DNA of 64,000 bases from Anaerolineae bacterium (GTDB taxonomy: Bacteria > Chloroflexota > Anaerolineae > Promineifilales > Promineifilaceae), in assembly GCA_023384415.1 (NCBI GenBank), contig JAHDWJ010000007.1, positions 113,286 through 177,285 of the forward strand, read 5' to 3'. The position numbers and the translations under genes are program-made. The notes beneath the pieces are model-generated. The model was not told where the DNA came from, did no database searches, and worked only from the letters and a program-made list of their open reading frames with translations. This document shows, piece after piece, positions 37,131 to 44,573 of this stretch (positions are counted from its first letter, which is position 1; the number at the start of each line of letters is the position of its first letter).

Positions 37131-37985
37131 ATGGCAGGGGATGGCGAAGAGAAGATCATTCAGCGGATCTTGGTGGCGTTGGATGCTTCAACGGACAGTC
37201 TGGCGGCTCTGGAGGCGGCCGCGAAGCTGGCGGCTCGGCTCCAGGCAGAACTGGTAGGGCTGTTTGTTGAGGATATTAACCTGCTGCGGCTGGCGGGGCT
37301 GCCCTTCACCCGGGAATGGCGCTTTCCCACTCTGGGGGATGTCACCCATGAACAAATGGAGACGGCGTTGCGGCTGCAAGCGTCCCAGGCTCGCCGCGCC
37401 CTCTCCAACGCGGCCGAACCCCGCTCGGTGCGCTGGTCATTTAAGGTAGTGCGGGGGCAGGTGACGCCAGAGTTGTTAGCGGCCGCGTTGGAAGCAGACC
37501 TGATCATTTTGGGCAAAGCCAGCCGCCCCCTCAGCCGCCACACCCGCTTAGGCTCCACCGCTCGCGCCCTGGCCACCCAGGCCCCCCACTCCGTCTGGCT
37601 CACCCACCATCTGGCAGTAGAAAATCGCCCTATCCTGGTAACGTTCGATGGGAGTGCGGTGGGGAAACAGGCAGTTCAAGTTGCCAGCTACCTGGCTCTA
37701 GCCTTGCAGCTTCCTCTGACGGTGTTTCTACTGGGGGATGTGCCAGATGAGGTTGCTAATCTGGTTGCGGCCGCGGCCGCGTGGCTCAGCCATCCCCCAG
37801 AACAGCCCTTAACCATCCGCACCATCCACCTGCCCCAGCCAGAGATCAATTCTCTGGTTGAGGCGATACGGCGAGAAGGTGGGGGCACCCTGGTATTGGG
37901 CGGGGCGGCCAGCCCACTCCAACAAGCCGAAACGATTCAGATCTTACTTGACTCCCTCGATTGCCCGGTCTTGCTGGTACGGTAA
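37131..37985 (+). CDS. tandem universal stress protein (two UspA domains)
   Basis: 284 residues with two Usp folds: residues about 5-155 (QRILVALDASTDSLAALEAA at the start, then ADLIILGKASRP and GSTARALATQAPHSVWL) and about 162-284 (RPILVTFDGSAVGKQAVQVA to CPVLLVR). The ATP-binding G-x2-G-x9-G(S/T) motif is weak in the first and largely lost in the second, so nucleotide binding is uncertain. The second domain is the shorter. No operon partner; no clear Shine-Dalgarno before the ATG. Confidence 0.8.
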   Translation: MAGDGEEKIIQRILVALDASTDSLAALEAAAKLAARLQAELVGLFVEDINLLRLAGLPFTREWRFPTLGDVTHEQMETALRLQASQARRALSNAAEPRSVRWSFKVVRGQVTPELLAAALEADLIILGKASRPLSRHTRLGSTARALATQAPHSVWLTHHLAVENRPILVTFDGSAVGKQAVQVASYLALALQLPLTVFLLGDVPDEVANLVAAAAAWLSHPPEQPLTIRTIHLPQPEINSLVEAIRREGGGTLVLGGAASPLQQAETIQILLDSLDCPVLLVR

Positions 37986-38039
37986 TCCACGCTTCTCAAA
38001 ATTTCTTGGCGGGTCTGGCGTCTTCACAATGAAATCGCT

Positions 38040-38061
38040 GGGAGTCTCTGTAGTGACTCCC
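38040..38061 (+). terminator. possible terminator hairpin after the Usp gene
   Basis: GGGAGTC (38040-38046) pairs with GACTCCC (38055-38061) with an 8-base loop; only a weak T stretch follows. Low-strength terminator or a repeat hairpin. Confidence 0.35.
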
Positions 38062-38179
38062 TTGTAAATCGAACTTGCAATTCGATATGCGATTTTCCAA
38101 ACCGCGCTACAGATTTTTAATCGCAGTGGTGAGCCACACTCATGTTATCTCTTGGGTGTAACCTTTCAGTAAAACGTGT

Positions 38180-38234
38180 ACCCTTCGGAAGGTTTGACCT
38201 AAGAGCTTGCCTATTACAGCAACCTTCCGAAGGT
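38180..38234. repeat. hairpin element, family F
   Basis: CCCTTCGGAAGGTTTG (38180-38195) and CAACCTTCCGAAGGTT (38220-38235) form inverted arms. GTAACCTTTCAG at 38158 resembles the outer end of the copy at 42805. Confidence 0.65.
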
Positions 38235-38266
38235 TCGCCCCAACTTATTGAGAAGATCGTCTTGGG

Positions 38267-38616
38267 TTATAAAACATCCTGGCTAGTCAGAGTATCCAGG
38301 TCTCGCTCCCAAAACTCTATGATGTAGCGCAGCAGTTGCAACCAGGTCCAACGGTACCAGAAGCTCTTGTGTTCAAAGAGGAAAAAGATGAATGCCAATC
38401 CGCGACGATCCCGACGGGGAACGCTGAACAGCAGATCAGAGAAATGTTCCCGGAGCTGGGGCTCAATGAAACTCTCTTTTTCCAACTGTATCTGACTGAG
38501 GTCAAGCTGGTTGAGGACGGGGCGGGCAGGTAGTTTTGCAGGAAATCACCAGTCAGGTCAAGCTGGCTGAACATCTCTTTGAAGAATTTGTCGTGGGGGT
38601 TGGTGAGTTCGCTCAT
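38267..38616 (-). pseudogene. frameshifted, truncated Rpn/PF04754-family nuclease gene
   Basis: Starting at 38616 on the minus strand the protein begins MSELTNPHDKFFKEMFS and continues to FLQNYLPA. This is the typical N-terminus of Rpn-family recombination-promoting nucleases (PD-(D/E)XK transposase-like). The homology then continues in another frame: PVLNQLDLSQIQLEKESFIE, then PQLREHFSDLLFSV, FFLFEHKS and WLQLLRYIIEFWE. The switch lies near 38528 in a C-rich run. The second frame stops at 38267, losing the C-terminal two thirds. One indel plus truncation means a dead gene. Confidence 0.82.
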
Positions 38617-38679
38617 GGGGGCAAAGTGTAACCATGAGCCAGGGAGAAAGCAAAAGCAAGCGTACCTTATACCAAGAGA

Positions 38680-38722
38680 CCAATAACCAATGGTCTGATC
38701 AAAAAACGCCAGCTTCCATACT
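38680..38722. repeat. partial copy of MITE-like element E
   Basis: CCAATAACCAATGGTCTGAT then CAAAAAACGCCAGCTTCCAT resembles the right end of the element at 46428-46530 (CCAATAACCGGTGGTCAG, then AAAAAACGCCCGACTCCAG). No left end is visible. Confidence 0.55.
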
Positions 38723-38735
38723 GATAAAAGATACG

Positions 38736-38762
38736 TTGAATCACATTAAAATAGGTTATAAT
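38736..38762 (+). promoter_or_regulatory. possible promoter of the CHAT-TPR gene
   Basis: TTGAAT (38736-38741) and a perfect TATAAT (38757-38762), spacing 15 bp, lie 106 bp before the ATG at 38868. A promoter here argues against translation starting at the earlier in-frame ATG at 38634. Confidence 0.45.
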
Positions 38763-38867
38763 AGCCGCTATCGGTCATGTAACCAGCCATTCACTGTTTA
38801 CTTTCTGATCCGCGCCCAATTTATCGGTCACTGTGCAGATGCCAGCGGTGACCCGGCCTACAACACC

Positions 38868-41800
38868 ATGCGCCTAATTACAACTCGATACCTGTCGTTG
38901 GCGGAGCAGGTTGCCACCGATCTTTCTCTGGAAGAGATGTTGCCCACAATGGTTACGGATTTTCCCCCTTTAACCCTGACGGAACTGGATGGCCTGGCGG
39001 CAGATGCCCGGCAGCTAGGGCTGGCTCAACCCCGGCTGGCCTGGTCGCTGCTGGCGGTGGCCGCGGCCGCCCAATCCCAGGCCCCCCCGTTCATTCAGGC
39101 CAAAGCCGCCTGGTACCTGGGGCAAGCGGCCAATGAATGGGTCCAGCCGGGCCGGGTCACAGCCGCGTTAGACCACGCCGAGTCGATTTTCGCCGACCTG
39201 GGAGAGGCCGGCTGGGTAGCCGCCTGCCAATGGCAGCGGAACGCCCTACCCTGGACCCGCCCCAACTTTTACCAGAGCTGCGAGGAGTTAGCGGCCGCAC
39301 TCACCGGGTTAGAAGCCCATCCTGATATGTACCCATTTGCCCCGCACTGCCGCCTGGCTCTGGCATATGCCCATCTGCTAATCAATGAGTTTGACCAGGC
39401 GTTGGCTCTGATTCAGGCAAGCCAGGCTGATTTCACGGCTCAGGGAGATTCATTCAATGCCGCCCTCTGCTGGTTTACCCAAGCCGCCTGTCACCGTCGC
39501 CAGAGTCAATTTGAGGCCGCTCTGACCGCCGCTGAAACAGCATTGGCCGCCTTTACCAGGTTGAACGCCGCCGGGTACATTGCCCGGACCCGCTGCATGA
39601 TAGGGCTTATTTACCGGGCTATGGTGGGTGACTATACGGCCGCCGAACAACATCTCATCCAGGCCAATGAACTGTTCCAGCAGCTAGATATGCCCTTGTG
39701 GAGCAGCCAATGCCAGTTAGCCCTGGGGCAAATTTATAATAAAACCGGTCGTTTCACCCAGGCCCAAGAAATTTTGGACATCGCCATCCCATCCTTGCGA
39801 GAGTATCAACTGTTTGGTCTCTTGGGAGATGCCCTGCTGGATCGAGCCACCACGGAAATAGCCAGAGGCAATTACACCCAGGCGAGTCAATGGTTGCAAG
39901 AAGCCAGCCAACTGGCAGAACAGGTCGGCATGACCAATCTGCTTTACCTGGCTGAGAATAATCAGGCGGTTGTGTCTATGCGCCTGGGGCGGTATCAAGA
40001 TGCTTTGGCTTTGTTAGAAAAGACAGCCCACTACTTTGAACATCTGGACATCTGGGGACGGGTAAGCCAGACGGAACTGACCCTGGCTTCTCTCTGGTTA
40101 GAGTTGGGACAACCCACAAAAGCACAATCTTGTTTAGACAATGGGTTGGCCTATAGTGAGCTGGCCCAACAAAATGATTTACACGGAGAGTTTACCATCA
40201 CCCGTGCGGCCGCGTTGTTCAAACAGAACAAGGTAGCGGCCGCGATTCACACCCTGGAACAATGGCTGCAGCATCTGCACGAACCCGATCACTTGCCCGA
40301 AATAGCCGCTATTCACCGGTGGTTGGCAGAAATGTGGTGCGAAAATCCAGACCCAACCCAGGCCGTTTATCATCTGCAAGAAGCCGAAAGCCGGTTTAAC
40401 CAGATGGGGCTGGTAATGGAACTGGCTGTGGTGAAACTGCTTTGGGGGCGGTATTACCAAAAAATGGGGCAAACGGCTGAAGCTCGCGCCGCCTGGGAAC
40501 AGGCCCTCAATTTAAGCCAGGAACTCATGCCGGAAATCAATTGGCAAGCCCAGGCCCGGTTGGCCGATCTGGCCCAACAGACCAGCGACCCTCGCCGCGC
40601 CCTCAGCCATTATGAAAAAATGTTGGATCATTTGGTGCGGCTGCGTGAGGGATTTGCCCAATCGGCCCTGAGTGGGGCGTTTTTTAGCCGGCCTGAGCAA
40701 GATGTTGATCGTGCGGTCCATCTGGCTGTCACCTTACACCAATCTACCGATGCCCTGCGCTTTATTGAGGCCAGCAAAGCGATCACCCTGGCCCGACTGC
40801 TGCACACCAACAATTACCAATATACCAATTTACCGGCCGTCTACAGTGACCATTTAGCCGACCTGATCGCGGAAATTCGCTGGCTCCAGGACAAACAGCG
40901 GTTAAAAATAGATGGCGACCGGCCCCCTTCATTTACGGAACAGCGTCAACTACAGCAGCGGTTGAAACAGAAAGCCAATGAATATGATGATTTGTTAAAT
41001 AAGTTGGAGCGGATGGTGCGAACGGACCAATTAGCCGCCATCCCCAGCCACCGGTTTGATCTGTCTTTATTCCGCCGCCAGGCTGCCGGAGCTTTGGGGG
41101 GTAGTTGGGTCGCCATAGATTATTACCTGACAGAACAACATCTGTTGGGGGTTATGGTTACCCCAACTCAATGTACCGCCTGGCAAACCCCCATTTCCTC
41201 TATTACTGAGATGAGTTTACGCCTGGTGAAAAAGGCTAACCCTGATAACACAGGCTATTCTGAAGCGGATTACAAGCGGCTGGCTGATTTACTGTTCCCC
41301 CCCTGGCTTTGTGAACTGCTTACGCCGGAAACGACCTTGCTGCTTGCCCCGCATGAGGCGTTACATCGGCTGCCCTGGCCGGCCCTCTGGCTGGAGTCGT
41401 TTAATGCCCCGCTGGTGGATGCCTGCGTACCGGTGCTTGTGCCTTCGCTAAACAGCCTGACGGTGTTGTGGCAAAGGGGCCGGCAGCAGCCACCAACCAC
41501 CGGGAAACAGTTATTGATTGCGGTGTCTGATTTCCAGGGTCGGCATGAACCGTTACCGGCGGTGCAGCGGGAAGCGATGCAGTTGTTACAGCAGGGAAAG
41601 GGGAAGATAGAAGAGAGGTGTGACGCGGCCGCGACCTGGCCCAATATCCAACAATTAAGCAACGGCCACGGGTTACAACGGTTCGATTGGCTGCACATCG
41701 CCAGCCATGCCTTTTATGATAACGTGACTGGGCGGTTGAGTGGGTTAGCCTTTTATGATCAAGACATCTGGATAGATGATCTGCTCAGGCTGGCCCCCCT

Positions 41801-42092
41801 GCCCCGCTTAGTTACCCTTTCCGTGTGCAGCAGCCGGCGGGATCACGTATACGCCGGGGATGAGCAGGTGGGGCTGACGGCAAGCTGTCTGGTTGCCGGG
41901 GCACAAACAGTCATCAGCAGCCTGTGGCCGGTAGTGGATGAGACGGCCCCCGACCTGTTGCTCCACTTTTACCAGAGTGTGGCAAGCGGCCGCAGCCCAG
42001 CCCAGGCCCTGGCTCTGGCTCAACGTAACGCTCGTAAACAGGGAATGCACGTCAATCAATGGAGCAGCTTTTGCTGTGTAGGCCAGCCATAG
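38868..42092 (+). CDS. TPR-repeat CHAT-domain caspase-like protease
   Basis: 1074 residues from the ATG at 38868; the frame stays open to 38634, but that part is repeat DNA and holds a promoter. About 650 residues of TPR-like helical repeats are followed by a short coiled region and a C-terminal CHAT domain. The CHAT domain has LLLAPHEALHRLPWPALW, the catalytic His in HIASHA (His947) and the catalytic Cys in VTLSVCSS (Cys987), followed by GDEQVGLTASCLVAGAQTVI. His-Cys spacing of 40 is right for clan CD peptidases. Members process partner proteins in prokaryotic conflict and programmed-death systems. It neighbours an NTPase and a kinase with an effector-associated-like domain. The substrate is unknown. 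Confidence 0.9.
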   Translation: MRLITTRYLSLAEQVATDLSLEEMLPTMVTDFPPLTLTELDGLAADARQLGLAQPRLAWSLLAVAAAAQSQAPPFIQAKAAWYLGQAANEWVQPGRVTAALDHAESIFADLGEAGWVAACQWQRNALPWTRPNFYQSCEELAAALTGLEAHPDMYPFAPHCRLALAYAHLLINEFDQALALIQASQADFTAQGDSFNAALCWFTQAACHRRQSQFEAALTAAETALAAFTRLNAAGYIARTRCMIGLIYRAMVGDYTAAEQHLIQANELFQQLDMPLWSSQCQLALGQIYNKTGRFTQAQEILDIAIPSLREYQLFGLLGDALLDRATTEIARGNYTQASQWLQEASQLAEQVGMTNLLYLAENNQAVVSMRLGRYQDALALLEKTAHYFEHLDIWGRVSQTELTLASLWLELGQPTKAQSCLDNGLAYSELAQQNDLHGEFTITRAAALFKQNKVAAAIHTLEQWLQHLHEPDHLPEIAAIHRWLAEMWCENPDPTQAVYHLQEAESRFNQMGLVMELAVVKLLWGRYYQKMGQTAEARAAWEQALNLSQELMPEINWQAQARLADLAQQTSDPRRALSHYEKMLDHLVRLREGFAQSALSGAFFSRPEQDVDRAVHLAVTLHQSTDALRFIEASKAITLARLLHTNNYQYTNLPAVYSDHLADLIAEIRWLQDKQRLKIDGDRPPSFTEQRQLQQRLKQKANEYDDLLNKLERMVRTDQLAAIPSHRFDLSLFRRQAAGALGGSWVAIDYYLTEQHLLGVMVTPTQCTAWQTPISSITEMSLRLVKKANPDNTGYSEADYKRLADLLFPPWLCELLTPETTLLLAPHEALHRLPWPALWLESFNAPLVDACVPVLVPSLNSLTVLWQRGRQQPPTTGKQLLIAVSDFQGRHEPLPAVQREAMQLLQQGKGKIEERCDAAATWPNIQQLSNGHGLQRFDWLHIASHAFYDNVTGRLSGLAFYDQDIWIDDLLRLAPLPRLVTLSVCSSRRDHVYAGDEQVGLTASCLVAGAQTVISSLWPVVDETAPDLLLHFYQSVASGRSPAQALALAQRNARKQGMHVNQWSSFCCVGQP

Positions 42093-42115
42093 ATATTAAA
42101 AACACCGACAAGAAA

Positions 42116-42149
42116 AAACACGGATACAGCTTAAAGCCGATCCGTGTTT
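42116..42149. terminator. bidirectional terminator between convergent genes
   Basis: AAACACGGAT (42116-42125) and ATCCGTGTTT (42140-42149) form a 10-bp perfect stem. On the minus strand the stem is followed by TTTC-type T-rich sequence; on the plus strand by TTTCTTCTT. It separates the CHAT gene (plus) from the small peptide gene (minus). Confidence 0.7.
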
Positions 42150-42187
42150 CTTCTTATCTGCATACTACACCTTAGCCGAACCAATCG

Positions 42188-42412
42188 CTAACAACCGCCG
42201 CCCCCGTTGTTGCTGGGTTGGCACTGGTCGGCAATGGAAACGCCGTGCATCGTTTCCATGTTGGGCAGCACCAGAGCCTGGGTATACGGGTCAGAACCGG
42301 CATCGGCCCCTTGATGAAGGAGAACCGCCCCCTGGAGCGCAACGGCTAAAATAACCAGCGCGGCTACCAATAAGACGGTGCGGACAAACTGCTGTTGTAA
42401 ATTGTGTACCAT
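42188..42412 (-). CDS. small membrane or secreted peptide with Gly4-Cys ending
   Basis: 74 residues. The ATG is preceded on the minus strand by an excellent ribosome binding site GAGGAGG, eight bases away, so the gene is likely real. An N-terminal basic stretch and one hydrophobic helix (FVRTVLLVAALVILAVALQG) precede a 40-residue hydrophilic tail, ADAGSDPYTQALVLPNMETM then HGVSIADQCQPSN, ending NNGGGGC. No family recognised. The Gly-rich cysteine end is unusual. Options are a precursor peptide, a signalling peptide, or a small membrane partner of the adjacent CHAT protease. All are inference from position and shape. Confidence 0.6.
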   Translation of the reverse strand: MVHNLQQQFVRTVLLVAALVILAVALQGAVLLHQGADAGSDPYTQALVLPNMETMHGVSIADQCQPSNNGGGGC

Positions 42413-42640
42413 TTGCGACCTCCTCGCTCAAATAGAAAGCGCATCCAGTACCGGTACCCAGCACAAACAAAGGTCTTCTGCCAGGGCACTTTCACGCGCT
42501 TAAGTTGGAATTTGTTTCGGGAGGTCTGGCCAGAACTCTTGGCCTAAGCATAATAAAAGTAGAAAACGAATGTCTGAGCTGAAACTGAGGCTGGGCTGAG
42601 TTTTTAGTTTCGAGTTTCAATCACTCTCTTAATCTCTTAA

Positions 42641-42979
42641 CCTGGACAAGCCAGAAAAGGTTTATCCACAGATGTCACAGATGGGTCCGCTGAAAGAAGC
42701 CACGAATTTCACGAATTAACACGAACTTTTCTTTGGTAACTTTGCGCCTTCGCGTCTCTGCGCGACCTTTTTTCAGTAGAGTCACAGATGAACACAGATT
42801 TTTTGTAACCGTTCAGCTTTCCGAAGGTTTGTTCTACTGGTCAGTAACTCTAACAAAACCTTCGGAAGGTTGTTTCACCAGAGGGACTGAACACTTACGA
42901 TTTTTTATCTGTGAAAATCTGTAACATCTGTGGATCACTTCTTGTTTTCTGTACCAGAAATTGAGTTGTAAAGTAGTAA
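42641..42979. repeat. dispersed repeat family D, complete copy with nested insertion
   Basis: From CCTGGACAAGCCAGAAAAGG through TTTATCCACAGATGTCACAG, ACGAATTTCACGAATTAACA, TTTGCGCCTTCGCGTCTCTG and TTCAGTAGAGTCACAGATG to TTCTTGTTTTCTGTACC and GAGTTGTAAAGTAGTA. It is the reverse complement of 34150-34392 but interrupted at 42805-42898 by element F. The rest of the 42413-42988 gap shows simple repeats only. Confidence 0.85.
42805..42898. mobile_element. MITE-like element F inserted in repeat D
   Basis: 94 bp with imperfect terminal inverted repeats GTAACCGTTCAG and CTGAACACTTAC (10 of 12 match when complemented). Inner inverted arms are CCGAAGGTTTGTT and AACAAAACCTTCGG. It is flanked on both sides by GATTTTTT (42797-42804 and 42899-42906), a candidate 8-bp target duplication. 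The copies of D at 47550 and 56969 lack the insert at this point. The low complexity of the duplication is a caveat. Confidence 0.6.
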
Positions 42980-42988
42980 CCTCTCACT

Positions 42989-44392
42989 ATGGGCATCAGT
43001 CAAGAATGGTCACAATTCCCGGCAACCTATCGGGAAACGGAAGCGCGAACGGTCGCCCGGTGGATTCGGGCGGGAGAAAGTGGATCCGTGGTTGGGCTTA
43101 CCGGCGTTGGCCGTACCACGTTTTTGGAGTTTTTGTGTTACCGGCTGGATCGGCTCCAGGAATATTTGGCCCCTTACCCCCACCCCATCCATCTAATTCC
43201 CGTAGATTTATACAATTTGCCCGATAACCATCTGGCGACTTTTTACCGGATATTGCTGCGCTCTTTTTATGAGCAGAATGACCGGTTTAAATCTTCAATT
43301 CAGCAGACGATCCATGAGCTGTACCGGAAAGTAGAAGCAGCCCAAGACCCGTTTTTGTCCCAAAGTGCCCTGCGGGAGCTGCTGACCCTTTTTCACGACC
43401 AGGAGATACGGGTTGTGCTGGTGATGAACCGGTTTGATCGCTTTTGTGAAACGGCTACCCCCCAGATGACCGCCACCCTGCGCGGACTGCGCGATGGCTT
43501 TAAGGAAACCCTCTCCTACATCATGGGTATGACTCAGGAAATTGTTTATCTGACAGATATGGAGAGCATCGCGCCGCTGCGGGGTATTTTGGATACCCAT
43601 ATATGCCGGATTGGCCCGCTGTCTGAATCAGATGCCCGGCACATGATTTACCGCCAGACCCATTATGGGGCCGACCCAATCCCAGAGCAGGCGATGCAGC
43701 AGCTTTTACAGCTATCAGGCGGATACCCTTCTTTGCTGCGGGTGTTGTGCCATTGGTGGATGAATGAGAGTCAAAATGTGCCGGTTTATGCCTGGGGGGA
43801 GTCCCTGCTGGCCCGCCGCAACTGCCAGCACCGCCTGCGAGACATCTGGCAAAATCTAACTGAAGAAGAGCAGTTTACGCTGGTGGAACTGGTGCAGGAA
43901 CCGGTTAAGTCAGGGGAGAAGCGGGGGCAGCCGTCAAAGGATGAGCGTGCGGCCGCATCTGTTTTACAGCGGTTGGTCCGGCGGGGAATTTGTCGTCAGG
44001 AGGGGGAAGGTTGGGTCGTGGTCGGGGAGTTGATAACGGCATATGCCCGGCAAGCCGTAGGCCAGGGGCGCGGCCGCGTCTGGCTGGATGAACAAACCGG
44101 CATCATTTACCAGGGGCGCAGTCGGGTGGATGGGCTGCAACCGCTGGTCCACACTTTGTTGACCTTTTTCTTGACGCGGCCGCATGAACGGCACTCCCAT
44201 ACCGAACTGATCGAAGCAGTCTGGCCGGAAGATATCAGCAAAGAGGGTGTCTCCACTGAAGCTCTCTACCAGGTGGTGCGGGGGGCGCGTAAAGCCATCG
44301 AAAGCAGTACCAGCAAACCCCGCTACCTGATCAGCTGGCGCGGCCAAATCGAAGGGGGGTACCAGTTTTTCCCTGAAGGGCGGCCAGGGTAG
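42989..44392 (+). CDS. P-loop NTPase with C-terminal winged-helix DNA-binding domain
   Basis: 467 residues. The N-terminal AAA/STAND-like ATPase has GLTGVGRTT at 36-44, a Walker A with Arg42 in place of Lys, and VVLVMNRFDRF as the Walker B-like strand. A helical region with LSGGYPSLLRVLCHWW follows. The C-terminus (about 380-462) is an OmpR/SARP-type winged helix: HTLLTFFLTRPHERHSHTEL, then IEAVWPED, TEALYQVVRGARKAIE, and RYLISWRGQIEGGYQF. It could sense a signal and bind DNA. It lies between the CHAT protease and the kinase-EAD gene, oriented like both. No Shine-Dalgarno is evident before the ATG. Confidence 0.78.
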   Translation: MGISQEWSQFPATYRETEARTVARWIRAGESGSVVGLTGVGRTTFLEFLCYRLDRLQEYLAPYPHPIHLIPVDLYNLPDNHLATFYRILLRSFYEQNDRFKSSIQQTIHELYRKVEAAQDPFLSQSALRELLTLFHDQEIRVVLVMNRFDRFCETATPQMTATLRGLRDGFKETLSYIMGMTQEIVYLTDMESIAPLRGILDTHICRIGPLSESDARHMIYRQTHYGADPIPEQAMQQLLQLSGGYPSLLRVLCHWWMNESQNVPVYAWGESLLARRNCQHRLRDIWQNLTEEEQFTLVELVQEPVKSGEKRGQPSKDERAAASVLQRLVRRGICRQEGEGWVVVGELITAYARQAVGQGRGRVWLDEQTGIIYQGRSRVDGLQPLVHTLLTFFLTRPHERHSHTELIEAVWPEDISKEGVSTEALYQVVRGARKAIESSTSKPRYLISWRGQIEGGYQFFPEGRPG

Positions 44393-44393
44393 T

Positions 44394-44440
44394 AAGGAGT
44401 GAGGACTGAGGACTAAGGAATGAGGAGTGAGGGATGAGTG
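44394..44440. repeat. simple intergenic repeat (GAGTGAGGACTGAGGAC type)
   Basis: AAGGAGTGAGGACTGAGGAC followed by TAAGGAATGAGGAGTGAGGG begins two bases after the NTPase stop codon. Confidence 0.75.
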
Positions 44441-44496
44441 GGAGTGGAAAAGTATGGGTCATTTCAGGCAAAAACCGTTCCTATAACCAACCGGGC

Positions 44497-44561
44497 CTGG
44501 ACGAAAATTAATTTCACCAGCAGTAACAACCAATACACCACTACACCAATACACCAAAAAG
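44497..44561. repeat. partial copy of MITE-like element E (left end)
   Basis: CTGGACGAAAATTAATTTCA and AATACACCACTACACC match the left half of 46428-46530. The right terminal repeat is absent. Confidence 0.6.
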
Positions 44562-44573
44562 GAAACACCCCCT

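Noticed and set aside
38634-38867. N-terminal extension of the CHAT-TPR protein
   Set aside because: It would translate a partial element E copy and a promoter with TATAAT; the ATG at 38868 is preferred.
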